The notes under the pieces are model-generated. The model made no database searches, had not been told where the DNA came from, and saw nothing but the letters and a program-made list of their open reading frames with translations. Of a DNA stretch of 64,000 bases, positions 1 to 10,361 are shown one piece after another. The translations under genes were made by a program, and so were the position numbers. This DNA is from Nothophaeocryptopus gaeumannii (lineage: Eukaryota; Ascomycota; Dothideomycetes; Mycosphaerellales; Mycosphaerellaceae): contig JASISA010000041.1 of NCBI GenBank assembly GCA_031771865.1, positions 1,178,001 to 1,242,000 on the forward strand, read 5' to 3'. Within the stretch, counting starts at the first letter, position 1; every line of letters begins with the position of its first letter.

Positions 1-1695
1 GATGAATGCCAAGCTGTGCATTGTCTTGTCCAAGTCATTGGCGTCGATGCCAGGCAATGCCAAGCCAAGAAGAGTCGTGAGATGGCAGCGGAAGCCCTTT
101 GTCTTGGAGATGATCCGGCTCAACATTTGAAGTGCACGGATCGATGATATCGTTCTGTGCACTTCGACCAGGCCTTGCATGGCAGGGTAAATGCGTTGAA
201 GAGCCCCAGGTAAGATGAGGTTTGGTTCAAGATACGCGAGGCTCTGCAGCGTGCTAAGCGAGTAGTTCATCGCAGTCCCGCTCTTCGCATAGATGCCCAT
301 AAACACGACGTCTCTCAAGCACAGCACGAATCGGTGCTTGACATTCTCAGTGAGTCTGCGATCCTCTGGGATGTCGTACTCGCCGCTTTGCTCCCGGTTC
401 CACCGCATGACGAAGAAGTCTGCCAGGTAGTACACAAGCTGAGCTAGTGGCTTCGTCCAGTTGCCAGAGTTGGAGGGGTGGAAGAACGTATCAATGCCTT
501 GGAGTAGCGCTTCCATCTGATGGAGTACTGATCTCTCGTTCTCAGCTTTGAGGCATTGAGGTGATATCGACATCACGATCCAACGGGCGATGCTGTGTGA
601 GACTGGGTGTTTCCTAGGATCTCGGTCCAAAAATAGCGCCGCACCAGCACCTATATCGACAGCCGGACTATACGGCGTTGTAGCTTGCCCGACTGGGATC
701 TCTAGCAATCTCAGCACAGCAGTGAAGATGAGCGAAGACTGCTCCTCAGTGAAGATACCACATGGTCCAAATGGTACCTGATCAGCTCCAAGGCAATCTC
801 TGGCCTGCCGCGAGAAGATATCGAGCAAGCGCATATCCATCATCATGGACCGGTTGATAGTAGACCAAAGGTGGAAGAATGTGGGTAAATAGTATTGCGG
901 CTGCAGCTTCTCGTCGCCAGCAGGTGGCGCTGCGGTTGGCAGCATCAAGTTGAAAAGTCCGAACACCACAAATGCCTGCTCACTGAAGGACATGCTGTAG
1001 TATGGCAGAATCTCCTCAAGCATTGCCGGGATCTCCTTCGGGTCGAAGAAGAGCTGTGCGAATGTGCACAACTTTGTGAGTGTCCGCACATTGCGCTTGC
1101 TGCTGTATGTGTTCTGCGTGCTACTCTCTGAAGGTAACACAAACACCTTGATCTCCTTGTACAGAGGCCGCCAATCCAGTACGAGGTCCTTGCCTGGCCG
1201 TAAATAATGCTTGCGCTTGGTGAGGACCATGAACATACTCGCGAACCTCTCTGACACGCCATACTCCAAGCCGGGCGCCAGAGCCAGCTCGTAGTAGAGC
1301 TTTACGAGCGATATGCGTTGGTTCTTGGTCAGATCGAACTTCAAGCTCATCCACCCTCGGATCTCTTTTGTCCAGTGCACCGCGCCAGGCATGAAGTCAC
1401 CCGAAGCGACTGAAATGTACAGATGCTTGATCATTTCATCCATATCTTGCTCCCGCCGCTCTATTGACTCTGTCTCGTAGGGCAGGTATTTAGGGTATGG
1501 AAACACTCGGGGCCTCGTTCTCCCTAATCGCTCCATGTCGGGGTCTTCGTCGCCTTCTCGATGGGCGGCGCGGTAGCTCACGCCTGGAGACGTTGCTCGG
1601 GAGTCATCGTGGCTCGAGGAGCCGTGATGGCCATGGCCGTTTACATGGCCGGCCAGCTCGGACACGCGCTCATGGACTGCGGGTTCCGCCGTCAT
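1..1695 (-). CDS. BLM10: Proteasome activator Blm10/PA200, N-terminal part (runs off left edge)
   Basis: The minus strand is open from an ATG at 1695 to the window edge, about 565 residues. Blm10/PA200 caps the 20S proteasome in nucleus and cytoplasm and opens its gate without ATP; the family is about 1,800-2,000 residues, so roughly the first quarter is visible. After a polar first 55 residues comes the family's conserved opening (PRVFPYPKYLPYE, then VASGDFMPGAVHWTKEIRGW), followed by HEAT-like helices; near the edge it reads LPGIDANDLDKTM, another family block. Upstream of 1695 the frame stays open without an ATG until a TGA at about 1800, so a short spliced first exon further upstream is possible. 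Divergent from PSF3. Identification is firm; the exact start is not. Confidence 0.9.
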   Translation of the reverse strand, partial: MTAEPAVHERVSELAGHVNGHGHHGSSSHDDSRATSPGVSYRAAHREGDEDPDMERLGRTRPRVFPYPKYLPYETESIERREQDMDEMIKHLYISVASGDFMPGAVHWTKEIRGWMSLKFDLTKNQRISLVKLYYELALAPGLEYGVSERFASMFMVLTKRKHYLRPGKDLVLDWRPLYKEIKVFVLPSESSTQNTYSSKRNVRTLTKLCTFAQLFFDPKEIPAMLEEILPYYSMSFSEQAFVVFGLFNLMLPTAAPPAGDEKLQPQYYLPTFFHLWSTINRSMMMDMRLLDIFSRQARDCLGADQVPFGPCGIFTEEQSSLIFTAVLRLLEIPVGQATTPYSPAVDIGAGAALFLDRDPRKHPVSHSIARWIVMSISPQCLKAENERSVLHQMEALLQGIDTFFHPSNSGNWTKPLAQLVYYLADFFVMRWNREQSGEYDIPEDRRLTENVKHRFVLCLRDVVFMGIYAKSGTAMNYSLSTLQSLAYLEPNLILPGALQRIYPAMQGLVEVHRTISSIRALQMLSRIISKTKGFRCHLTTLLGLALPGIDANDLDKTMHSLAFI

Positions 1696-2477
1696 ATCTG
1701 GGTGGGTGCTGATCGAGGTGCTCGTGTGCTCATTGGAGAGGACACGGTCTATCTTATCGGTCAACGGGTGACTCAGCCTTGGCAATTGTTGCACTCAAGG
1801 TAATGCAGTGATATGCTCACACGACACCTGCGAGGCTGCAGTCGATGACGGGTTCGGCTTCGGCTTTGAGTTGGTGATGGCGGCGGGCTCGATTGCAGAA
1901 GGGTCAATGGTTTGTGTAAATGCGGCGATGGCGATGGATCGTAGCAATCCTTGGGAGGGTGTTGAGATGCGGGCAGCAGGCTGAGAGGTGCAGTGTGTTT
2001 GGTGTCACCGGCGGCTCCTCAAGACGTCGATGCGGCGCCAAGGATAGTCAAAGGAGCTTGGACCGCGAGTGGCTGGGCTGACTAAGGAGAGTGAATGTTT
2101 CGTCGATCAGCAGCGACTACCAGATCAATATCAGAAACGCGATGCTGTTTCTTGTATGGAGTCTTGATTGAAGAGTCTGCAAAGCTATAGCCTTGGAGGA
2201 GAGAATAAACGATCAGCTGCTGAAGCGACGAGATTACCCGACTCTTTGTACGAAGGTTAGACGAGAGGCAAACATCTACGCGCAAGCGACTGCCGCCTCC
2301 TGCTACAACGTCCCAGGCGCCTACATCTGACATACGCCTTCAAGAACATCGGAGAACCATACCCGACGCGCCGACAACATATCACGTGTACTCTCAATAC
2401 TCATACTGATCATCTGAAGAGAACACACACGAACCGAATGAACTCTTGACGCGTCTCCCTCGCGTGGTCACCCCATC
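1696..2477. other. Divergent intergenic region BLM10/PSF3
   Basis: This 782 bp gap separates two genes read outward and should hold both promoters. It may also contain a small upstream exon of BLM10. No recognisable domain-bearing reading frame or repeat was seen. Confidence 0.5.
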
Positions 2478-3111
2478 ATGGCCTCGTACTATTCCGTGGA
2501 CGACATCCTCACCGAATCCCAAAAGACCGCCACAACATTCGCGCTTTCCGTGCCTCAACTGACTCCATTAAACAATGGTGCTGCGGTCGAGAACGGGACG
2601 AAATTGGAATTGCCGCTTTGGTTGGGCAAGATGTTAGCTGTCAGCAAGCCGGCAGGACCTTCATCTGATAATTTGGCATCGGTGGATATGCCGTCTGCGC
2701 TCGGTCAGAAAGTGCTGAATGCGCTGAGGGCGGATCCGAAGTCTGTGGATGTTAGGGCGCAGGCGCAGTGGTTTTATGGGCTTGGGGAGGAGATGTTGAC
2801 TTTGTTTGAGGATGATGAGTTTACCGAGGTTTTGTTGGATGCGAGTACTTGTCTGTTTTCATGCTTTGCTACGTACTGACGGCTGGCTAGACATTCAAGC
2901 AGCGGGCCCTTGAGATCGCGGACAAGGCGCAGAATCATCGCCCCACGCAACAGGACTCTTTTATGAAGGGCTTGGATGAGTCGGAGCGTCAGCGTGAGTG
3001 AGTTGAATGCTCGAGCTGATGTATTCTAGCTAATCTATTGCAGTGTTTCGCGCAGCACATGATAGTAGTCATGCAGTGAAGAGATGGGAAGAAGTTTCCC
3101 GGCAGGCTTAA
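2478..3111 (+). CDS. PSF3: GINS complex subunit Psf3
   Basis: Three exons, 2478-2840, 2891-2993 and 3044-3111, give 177 residues, normal for Psf3. Psf3 is one of four GINS subunits in the Cdc45-MCM-GINS replicative helicase in the nucleus. The protein opens with MASYYSVDDILTES, the conserved Psf3 start, has the LPLWLGKML core motif near residue 55, and ends with the helical A-domain (TFKQRALEIADKAQ). The second intron is GT-AG. The first fits the family only if it uses a GC donor (GCGAGT at 2841); a GT donor at 2830 also stays in frame but removes four conserved-looking residues. The 3' end faces the first BTB gene, 150 bp away. Confidence 0.9.
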
Positions 3112-3261
3112 ACGCGAAGCTCTTTTTGGACGGGTTCAAATGTGCTCTTAGCGAGCCACTGAGCTTGATCTCCCTTCGGAAATCCTGCGACGCGAGAGTC
3201 TCGTATTCAGGCATCTCCGAAACAAGACCTCAACAATCAGGTCGCCAATTCGGTGCTCTAC

Positions 3262-4201
3262 TCATCCTGAGCCATCAGCGTCCCAGTCGTCGTGGCAGAC
3301 CTCGCAGAGCAGCTCCCACTCTGGAAGCGCCGTGCAGACGCACTTCTGCTTCGCGCAATTCTGGCATCGAGGGCGGCTTTTCATCATATTCGCACATTGC
3401 TCGCAGCAACTCTGTGGTTCCTCCCAGCGTGGGTAATAGGCATGGCTTGCTGAGTGCGAGGCAGCTGGCGGTTGCTGCACCAAGAACAACCCTGCGAACT
3501 TCGCCGGCTTGATGTGTCGTGGGAAGTCTTGCTTCGCCATGGTGCTCAATGCAGTCACGGATTGATGCAGAGACTTCAAGAAGCCTGGTGTGGCTGCGAA
3601 CGCTTCTTGGATCTCGAATGCTTGTTCGTCCGTAGTTGCTTCGCCGTGAAGTGCTACAGCGACATTGTCCATTATCATGACGCGGAGCGGGCAGTGGAGC
3701 AGCGCAATGTTGAAAATATCGGCCAGCTCGTGTCCTGATAAAGAACCGTCCCAGAGGGAATCGTCGAGCGAAATGCACGCTCCCTGCTTCAATGCATTCT
3801 GGAAAGTAGGGCAGACATATTTATCGCCCAAATTCCAAAGCTTGGCGCACGTCCGTAGCTCTGCACATCGCTTGTCGTGGTCCTTCCCGATTTCGTCAAG
3901 AGTAACGCGTTGGTTGTACAGGAAGTCGACGAGATAATCGAAGAGCATCGGTGAATCTTCAGGGAGCGTGATGACCTTCTCCTGGCCCTCTCGAAATCGG
4001 TCTGGCTTCAATGCACTCTCGAACCATTGGTGCTTGATGAGAATTCCCTTGGGCAGTCTGTAGTCTTTCGAGTCGTCGCCGGTTCCGACTCGCAGCGTCA
4101 CTTGCTTGCTGTTGATTGCGCTATCTCGAGGTCAGTAGGCAGTCAATGGAAAGCCACGGGCGATGCTGGACGTACTCGACGAATTTGCGAACTGCCGCCA
4201 T
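3262..4201 (-). CDS. BTB-domain protein with C-terminal cysteine clusters (tandem copy 1)
   Basis: Two exons, 4201-4176 and 4120-3262, joined by a 55 nt intron, give 294 residues. The 26 nt first exon starts MAAVRKFV and enters the BTB fold just after the splice (VTLRVGTGDDSKDYRLPKG, then WFESALKPDRFREGQEKVI and LFDYLVDFLYNQRV). BTB domains dimerise and commonly recruit cullin-3, but no Kelch or MATH partner is present. The last 60 residues carry repeated CxxC pairs (CEQC, CQNC, CEVC), probably a small zinc-binding tail. Closest relative in the window is the next gene, which shares the tiny first exon, a phase-2 intron and the cysteine tail. Function unknown. Confidence 0.85.
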
Positions 4202-4483
4202 GCTGCATTTGCGGGCGAGGTGTTCGTGGGCGGTCGTGGATTTGTGGTTGTTGTTGTTGTTGTCCAGAGATGTTGTTAGAAGGAGTAGAGTCTTAAAGCA
4301 AAGAAGCCCTCGAGAAGATTCCGCGCTAGCGCATGAGCACAGGCCGAGGAGGTGAAGTGAAGCGTTTGTCAATGAGATCATATGATTCTGCATGTGTCGC
4401 GGCCGTGTCCGCTAGGTCTGCCGACAGAGTGGCAGCAGATTTGCTGGGCAAGTCATCGAGTGAGCCTGCCAGAAGCATCTTTC

Positions 4484-5418
4484 TCAATACATACAGCTCT
4501 CACAGAGCACACCCCAGTCGCACTCCTCGCAGATCCCATGCCGTCCACCCAAAGTCTTGCAGAAAATGCAAGCGATCGTGCCCTTCTCCACGATGTATCC
4601 GCAGTCCCAACACTTGTCGGAATCGATAGCCCACCCGTTGCCGTACTGAGTTGGCCCTTTCCCGCCGTCCTTGCCCTCGCCGTTGTGACTTCTCTGAGCC
4701 TTGAGAAAATCCTTGTGGCGCTTCGGTTTGGTGAACCGTGGCCAGTCGCTGGGCAGCGAGATGTCCTGCGTCTTCTGCGCCTCAAGAAGAGATTGTGCCA
4801 AACCTTCGTATCGAGATAACGCGTGTACCAACGCGACGGCGTCGGAATGGCCTTCTTGAACTCTGCTGACCACGTAATCGGAGACAGGATACCGTAGAGG
4901 CGAGTTATTCATCGTCTTGCTGAAGGCCGGCAGGAGACAACTTACGCGTAGACATTCGGTGGATGCGTTGGCGCTCTCCAGCTGCGCGCAGATTGCCTGC
5001 ATAGCGCAATCTTGCATCGCCTCCATGCCGTATTTGTCGCCGAATATCCATGCTTCAAGGCTGTCTTGAAGTCGCTGAGAGCACTCTTCCATGGTGTCCT
5101 CATTCAGATCTGTCACTTCATAGGCGAGATGATCGTGAATGATGAAGTAGTAGAAGGCTTTGAATGCCGAAGCTGAGTCGTCTGGGAGGTCGATGATGCC
5201 AGTATGTGCTTCGGCGAATCGTCCGTCTTTCAGGGCGTTGTGGAACCATGTTGAGCTGGCGGTGAGAAGATCTCTGGAGACTTTGAAGTCAGAGCGGTCG
5301 TCGTGTTTGCCGCCGACTCGCACTATCACTTGCGGCCCCTGAAGGAGCCTGTGGAAAAGTCAGTCGGGTATCTGAATGTGCGGCGGAGGCGCGAGTCTTA
5401 CTTGAAGAATTTGTCCAT
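4484..5418 (-). CDS. BTB-domain protein with C-terminal cysteine clusters (tandem copy 2)
   Basis: Two exons, 5418-5402 (17 nt, MDKFFK) and 5348-4484, with a 53 nt intron, give 293 residues. The BTB fold follows the splice: VIVRVGGKHDDRSDFKVSR, WFHNALKDGRFAEAHTGII, then FGDKYGMEAMQDCAMQ. The C-terminus has four CxxC pairs (CWDC, CIFC, CEEC, CESC), better preserved than in copy 1 and suggesting two zinc sites. Same strand, intron phase and layout as copy 1, so these are probably sister duplicates. No substrate-binding domain is visible; function unknown. Confidence 0.85.
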
Positions 5419-5678
5419 GATGCGCCGTAGTGAAGCATCAGTACCTTCACTGCACCTTGAGTGATGTGTTTCTGATGTTGGATGCAAACAAAGTTGGAAG
5501 AGAAGTAAACAAGATTGGGAGAACTTCGGCTCTCCATGTGACGCAGCTTCCTCTGCAAGCAGATCTCCTATTTCACCTCAGAGCCAGCCCTGATTCTTCC
5601 AAGCGTCCAATATCCAGCTTCTCACGGTCGTGTCGCGTGCTCAATTCAGGCCTTCTTACTGCAGCCGTGCCACGCACC

Positions 5679-6561
5679 TCAATCATCAAGCATGATAACC
5701 TCTCCCTGCTCAAAGCCCTCAGGTCCTCCCTCAGCGTTCGCGCCAACCATAGCCAACACCCAGCCCGCCGGGCGCTCCACCTTCACCATCATCTTTCTCC
5801 TGACGTCCTCATCCCTCAAGAACTGAATCCATTCGCTTGTGGGAACTTGCGGCTTGGCCTTCTGTCTTCCCTTCTGTGGCGTCTCCGCCGTCGCTTCGAA
5901 GAAAAGCCACTCCTTGAGCGTTGCGTACACCATTTCCAACAGCTGCGGGTGGGCGGCGGTCAGCTTTATGTAGTCAGGGTCGGCGAGGGTGCCTTTGCCG
6001 GCTTCAATGCGCCCCACGAGCGCGGCGGCGGCTAAGCGGCGCAGCTGTGGTGTTCCTGGCGTGCGGTTGAAAATGTGAACGATGTCTTCTTTGGTGAGGT
6101 AAGTCGGGTGAAGGAGCAAGTCGCAGAGCGCAGCCATGATTTGGTTCTGTAGTTTGGCGACACCATACATCTGTAAATTGAGTCAGCGTTTGTGTGAAGT
6201 TTGGTTCAAGCTAGGACATCCTCACATCACAAAAGATCCACAAGTCAATGAGCGCCAGCTTCTCCTTCTGCTTCTGCTCCACCGTCGCCGTCGGCGGCAC
6301 CGCCTCAAGCTGCTCTGAGTAAATCCATTTCGCAAACTTCTTCACTGCCGATGCGCCCACCCCTTCGAGAGCAACATGTCCACCGTGCTCCTCGAGCCAG
6401 TTTGGCTTCGATAGGAACTTGGCAAAGTGCTCCGAGTGAAGAGCAAGAAAGATCTTGTTGACAGCGAGGCGCTCCTGCTTGTCTCCCGAACCGACAACAA
6501 GATTGACCGGCTCGGAGTTGAGGGCTCTTGCGAAGGCGTTTGGATCAAGAGTCTTGGCCAT
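5679..6561 (-). CDS. BTB-domain protein (tandem copy 3, diverged)
   Basis: Two exons, 6561-6226 and 6170-5679, joined by a 55 nt intron, give 275 residues. The BTB core reads NLVVGSGDKQERLAVNKIF, SEHFAKFLSKPNWLEEHG and VKKFAKWIYSEQL. The intron falls after LIDLWIFCD, inside the helical region that follows the BTB fold, not before it as in copies 1 and 2. The cysteine tail is absent and the C-terminus is acidic (EQGEVIMLDD). It is therefore an older or separately derived member of the tandem set. Function unknown. Confidence 0.85.
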
Positions 6562-6943
6562 GCTGGCGGCGGATGTTGATGACGTTGCCTGATATGTGAT
6601 GAGTTGTTCGATGAAGGCAAATGTCGACTTGGCCTCAGTGTCGATGTTGCAGGTTGATGTGCGTTCGAAACTGGCGATGGGTTGAAGATAGTAACCGGTC
6701 GATAAGTTGCTGCTATTGTCGCCGGCGGTTGGGTTCCCGAATCAATTCTGAAACCTTTATGAAAGCCTTCCAACTGCAGACCAATCGCTGCCGGCGCACG
6801 GCTGGATGACATCAGCGCTGCAGTCAGTGAAGTGAAGTTACGGCCAAACGGTGTTAGAGTCTGCATCAGGGACATACGAGGTGGGTTCGGGCAGTATGTG
6901 ATATCTTGGCAAGCTTACTGGGATACTTTTATACATCTTATGC
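6562..6943. other. Intergenic between BTB copy 3 and the Dsc2-like gene
   Basis: This 382 bp stretch lies upstream of BTB copy 3 and downstream of the Dsc2-like gene, both on the minus strand. Overlapping reading frames here show no recognisable domain. Confidence 0.4.
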
Positions 6944-7809
6944 CTAAAACGCCCCTCTGAACTGATCTGCCAACCCGCCGAGTACTCCGCGTCTCCGTGC
7001 ATGATCTCCGTTGTTGTCCACACCTGTAGCTCTTCCTGCCTCACCTTCCATTCTCCGCCTCAGATTATCGTATCGCTCTTTCTGTTCGCTTCCACCAATC
7101 ACCCATGTGGGCAGACGCCACGTTGCAGCACCAGGCAGCACCTCTCGTCGATATGCCAGGCCAATAATCCAACCAATAGCAGCTGATAGAGCTGAGCCAG
7201 GAAGCTGCGAAAGCGCAAGCTGAAGAGGGAGGAGGTATGATGTCGCTTTCGAGGTGAGCATGAAGCCTTGCTCTTGGTTCTGAGAGGTTCCCGTTGGCAC
7301 TGAGCCTGAAATGCGGTACTTGTAGATGTACGGAATCGCTGCGTGGTACTGCGCGAGCAGTGCGAAGACGAGCGGCGTTGGTCCGGCGGGTAGATAGTTG
7401 ATGCGGCCGAAGCTGAGAGGTCTTATGACGGCTGCGAGTAGTATCGGGGGCAGAAGCGTGTTATAGAGGAATGTTGAGATTATGAACGACTACCTACCTG
7501 TCAGCCAGCGGTTGTGGCAGTGGTGGGAGGTCTGTTGATGCGTACGGCGAACTTCCTGCTCCCCCATAGCCTTTCGATTACTCGTAGGCTGTAGAGCGTC
7601 ATGGCCGCAAAGAGCACTTCAGTACTGTTGGTGTAGCATAGCTGCCATGTGAGCAGTCTCCAGAATTGCCTGTAGTCGAAGATATGCGGTCGAATCTCGA
7701 TCCAGCAGTAGTATTTGGTATCTGTTAAGCTGGCTAGAAATGAACTCGCCACTACGCCGATGACCAGTAGCCGCGATATGGGCGCGTTCGTGAAGCCGGA
7801 AGTCAGCAT
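6944..7809 (-). CDS. Rhomboid-like multi-pass membrane protein (Dsc2/UBAC2-like)
   Basis: Two exons, 7809-7546 and 7489-6944, with a 56 nt intron, give 269 residues. The N-terminus (SGFTNAPISRLLVIGVVASS, FWRLLTWQLCYTNSTEVLFA, LRVIERLWGSRKFA) matches the fungal Dsc2/Ucp14 rhomboid-pseudoprotease group, which scaffolds the Golgi/ER Dsc ubiquitin ligase acting in SREBP processing and membrane-protein quality control. About six membrane segments are visible (for example LPPILLAAVIRPLSF, PTPLVFALLAQYHAAI). No catalytic GxSG motif is seen, as expected for a pseudoprotease. The tail after the last membrane segment is short, basic and polar, and a UBA domain, typical of Dsc2, is not evident. It may be a UBA-less paralogue. 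Confidence 0.75.
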
Positions 7810-8672
7810 CTCGTCCTAATCGCCGTCCTTCGAGGTGGTGTTGAGGTGGTGTTGTTCTTGGAACGAAGCAAGCAGCCAGGTGTCGCAAGGATGCAGGCGT
7901 GGTGGGAGATCCGTGCGGCCCGATCCTTCCATGTGCCTGATGTGGTCTTGGCAGGAGATGGACGACTTCACTCTCCTCCCCTCTCTCCCTCTCTCTCTCT
8001 CTCTCTCTCGCATCTCTCTCTCTCTCCTTCATCATCGCAGCATCATCTCATCATACCCTCGAAATCCGGTATAAAGCAACTTAGATCGAGCTAGAGCAAG
8101 AGTCTTTGTCTACTTAGGCAGTTGCAATGCACTGACAAGAAGCGTAAGTGAAGAACTGTCAAGGTCAGATGCTGTGATAAGTGATGCACCTTAGAGGACA
8201 GAATGAGCGTCTACTTAGCCCAGTTAGAAGCTCGACAAACAGGACCGGCTGATTTGGGGGAATTGCAATAACCTGCTGACCTGCCAATGGATATGTGGTC
8301 GGCTATGAAGTGACGAACAATGTCTTAAGCCGCCTTCCCAATTCACATCCAGCATTGGCCTTAATGAAACCCCAATTTCGTTTGAACCCTTTCAGTTCCA
8401 CATAGGCAAATAACAGACTCTGGAAGATCAAAATGCACATGCTAGACTGCACATGAGAACTCATATGCGCCTCACTTCACTCTGAAGGGGGAAGCACACG
8501 CATGTGACAGTGCTTTTGCACCAGCTAGGGCTCTTGGACCCTGCTTTTGGTAAGGATATCACGTTGTCTTCCTTCGATTGACATCTTGCACACCTTGACA
8601 TCCGCACAACCTCAACATATCAGCCACACACACCAATAACACATCAGCACGCACCTTCCAAGGCCCCTCAAC
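7810..8672. other. Divergent intergenic region with CT-rich tract
   Basis: This 863 bp region lies between the starts of the Dsc2-like gene and the tandem SUMO-like gene and should contain both promoters. Its one clear feature is a pyrimidine microsatellite near the Dsc2 side. No coding frame was recognised. Confidence 0.5.
7971..8027 (+). repeat. (CT)n microsatellite
   Basis: About 57 bp of nearly pure CT dinucleotides, interrupted by a few C runs and one GCAT. It reads as GA-rich on the coding strand of the Dsc2-like gene, about 160 bp upstream of that ATG, in a promoter or leader position. Confidence 0.85.
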
Positions 8673-9543
8673 ATGGCCAACACCCGAAACCTCCAGCGCC
8701 TGCTGAGCCCAGATGACTCTCTCTACGAGTTCCCCATCATGAACAACTTCGGATACGACGCACCACGTCAGCCGCTCGGATACCGTTCCACGCCGATCAG
8801 AGAGATCAACGCAGAGATGAGAGCCGCTCACAACAGCACCCCTGTGAGCAACCGCCGAGCTGTCATCCACATCAAGGACGCCAACGACGTGGATGGTTCG
8901 GGGATGACTTTCACCCTTGGCCTCAATAAGAACCTCAAGAACGTCTTCGATGCCTTCAAGGCCAAGTCCTGCCAGAATTGCAAAGCCCCTCATCAGATGC
9001 GATTCAAGGTCGACGGCAAGCGTCTCACGGAGGATGATACTCCTGCCACTGTAAGAAAGCATGAACCTTCGCTTCGGCCAGATACTGACTTGGAGCAGCT
9101 CAAGATCAAGCACGGCCACACCCTCGCCATCCGCGTCTTCTCCAGCAACCCAGGTCTCAACTGCTCTTCGTGCAAGCGCTTTGGCTATCCAACCACCCAC
9201 GGCCAGCAACTGGACGGCGACTGCCCAACGTATTCTGACACCCAGGCTCCTCGCAACCAGCTCATCCGTCTCCTCTTTGAGGACCCGAACGGACGCATCA
9301 CTGGAATCCCTGTCCAGAGCACTTACCAGATGCGGCACGCTATGAGCGACTACGCTGGCCGCTCTGAGTGCAGCCTGGGTACACTCAAGTTCCAGTTCGA
9401 GAACGAGTGGCTGTGCGAGGAGGACATTCCAACTGAGGTATTTCGGACTCTAGCCGACCTTCTTGCCCCTACTGACAACGTTTCAGCTCGGCCTCTACAA
9501 CAACGCTCTCATCAAGGTCCTCATGCACGCCATGGGAGCCTGA
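8673..9543 (+). CDS. Protein with two tandem SUMO-like domains
   Basis: Three exons, 8673-9050, 9099-9437 and 9487-9543, give 257 residues. Two ubiquitin-superfamily modules of the SUMO type are visible. Module 1 is about residues 63-141 (MRFKVDGKRLTEDDTPAT then LKIKHGHTLAIRVF, as in SUMO's FDG-R-DDTP-L-DGD). Module 2 is about 186-255 (TLKFQFENEWLCEEDIPTE then LGLYNNALIKV). Each is cut by a phase-0 intron at the same point, after DTPAT and after IPTE, which supports internal duplication. No C-terminal diglycine exists, so it is not a conjugated modifier. CxxC pairs (C100/C103, C148/C151) are unusual. Tandem SUMO-like pairs occur in Rad60/Esc2/NIP45, but the long N-terminus of those proteins is missing. 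Exact role unknown. Confidence 0.75.
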
Positions 9544-10361
9544 ACTCGATCTTGAGCCCAACTTCTATAGTCCACTACCACTTGATCCTCACGACGTGAT
9601 ACTCACGACCAGCTACGAACGATACTGGACTTACGACTGATACGATTCTTACGACTGATACAATCCCACATGCCATGACTTTATTCCACTGCGAGCATCT
9701 TCTGCTCTAAAACTCGAACTCTGCTATGAGCAAAATGCGACCAAGATCCATTGATCGCATTCACAGGCTGTCTCAGCATGGATTTCGACTGGAGCGATCA
9801 GTACTCTAGCCGCGTGTTAATTGAGACATTCGAATGAATACACTTCTAACCCCTTCATTCTCTTTTTCTGCTCACTTTTTACAACATGCACCACCCTTAC
9901 TACAACGGCTCTCTCGATACCGCCTCGCGTCTACCAGGTCTCTGATTGAAGGCCGATTGTGAAACAACCGCTGCGTCGGGCAGAGAATCAATGGCGGATA
10001 AGTTTTCCCTTCTGTTTCCTTGTTCTGTACTGCAAGTACCCAGCTTTACCACAACGGCTCTCTCCATACTTTCTACGCCTACCACGGCCTCTGATTGATA
10101 GCTGATCCTCCAACAATGGCCATCACGGGAAGGGAATCAATGGCGAACAGGCGACTGAATCACATGCAATCACTGAGCACGGACTCAATCTCTGCCACAT
10201 GGCAGAACAGTGTCCATTCTAGCATGTGAATGATTGAATGCAGGGTCACTTAGTCGCCTCAATCATCCGTATCTTTTCCCTTCTCGTTATTGTTCTTCAT
10301 CCACCACACACCATCGATCTACACTGATTCGACACTTCATCAGCCCCTCTCGACCTCCACC
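9544..10361. other. Intergenic between the two SUMO/Ub-like genes
   Basis: This 818 bp gap holds the 3' region of the tandem SUMO-like gene and the promoter of the next gene. It contains an imperfect direct duplication (listed separately) and no recognised coding frame. Confidence 0.5.
9893..10152 (+). repeat. Imperfect tandem duplication, two ~110 bp copies
   Basis: Copy 1 (about 9897-10005) and copy 2 (about 10037-10152) share, in the same order and spacing, CAACGGCTCTCTC, a CTCTGATTGA block, CAAC and GAATCAATGGCG. The intervening bases differ by scattered substitutions, so this is an old duplication with a period of about 140 bp. It lies 200-470 bp upstream of the next gene's ATG and may duplicate promoter elements; no known motif was recognised. 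Confidence 0.6.

Noticed and set aside
2082..2333. Minus-strand 83-codon frame upstream of BLM10
   Set aside because: Considered as the missing BLM10 first exon, but it has no similarity to the family and no clean splice link was found.
6342..6875. Minus-strand 177-codon frame overlapping BTB copy 3
   Set aside because: Half of it overlaps the BTB gene in another frame, and the rest is promoter or leader without a domain.
7971..8027. CT tract considered as a transposon end or CRISPR-like array
   Set aside because: It is a simple dinucleotide microsatellite without spacers, terminal inverted repeats or target-site duplication.
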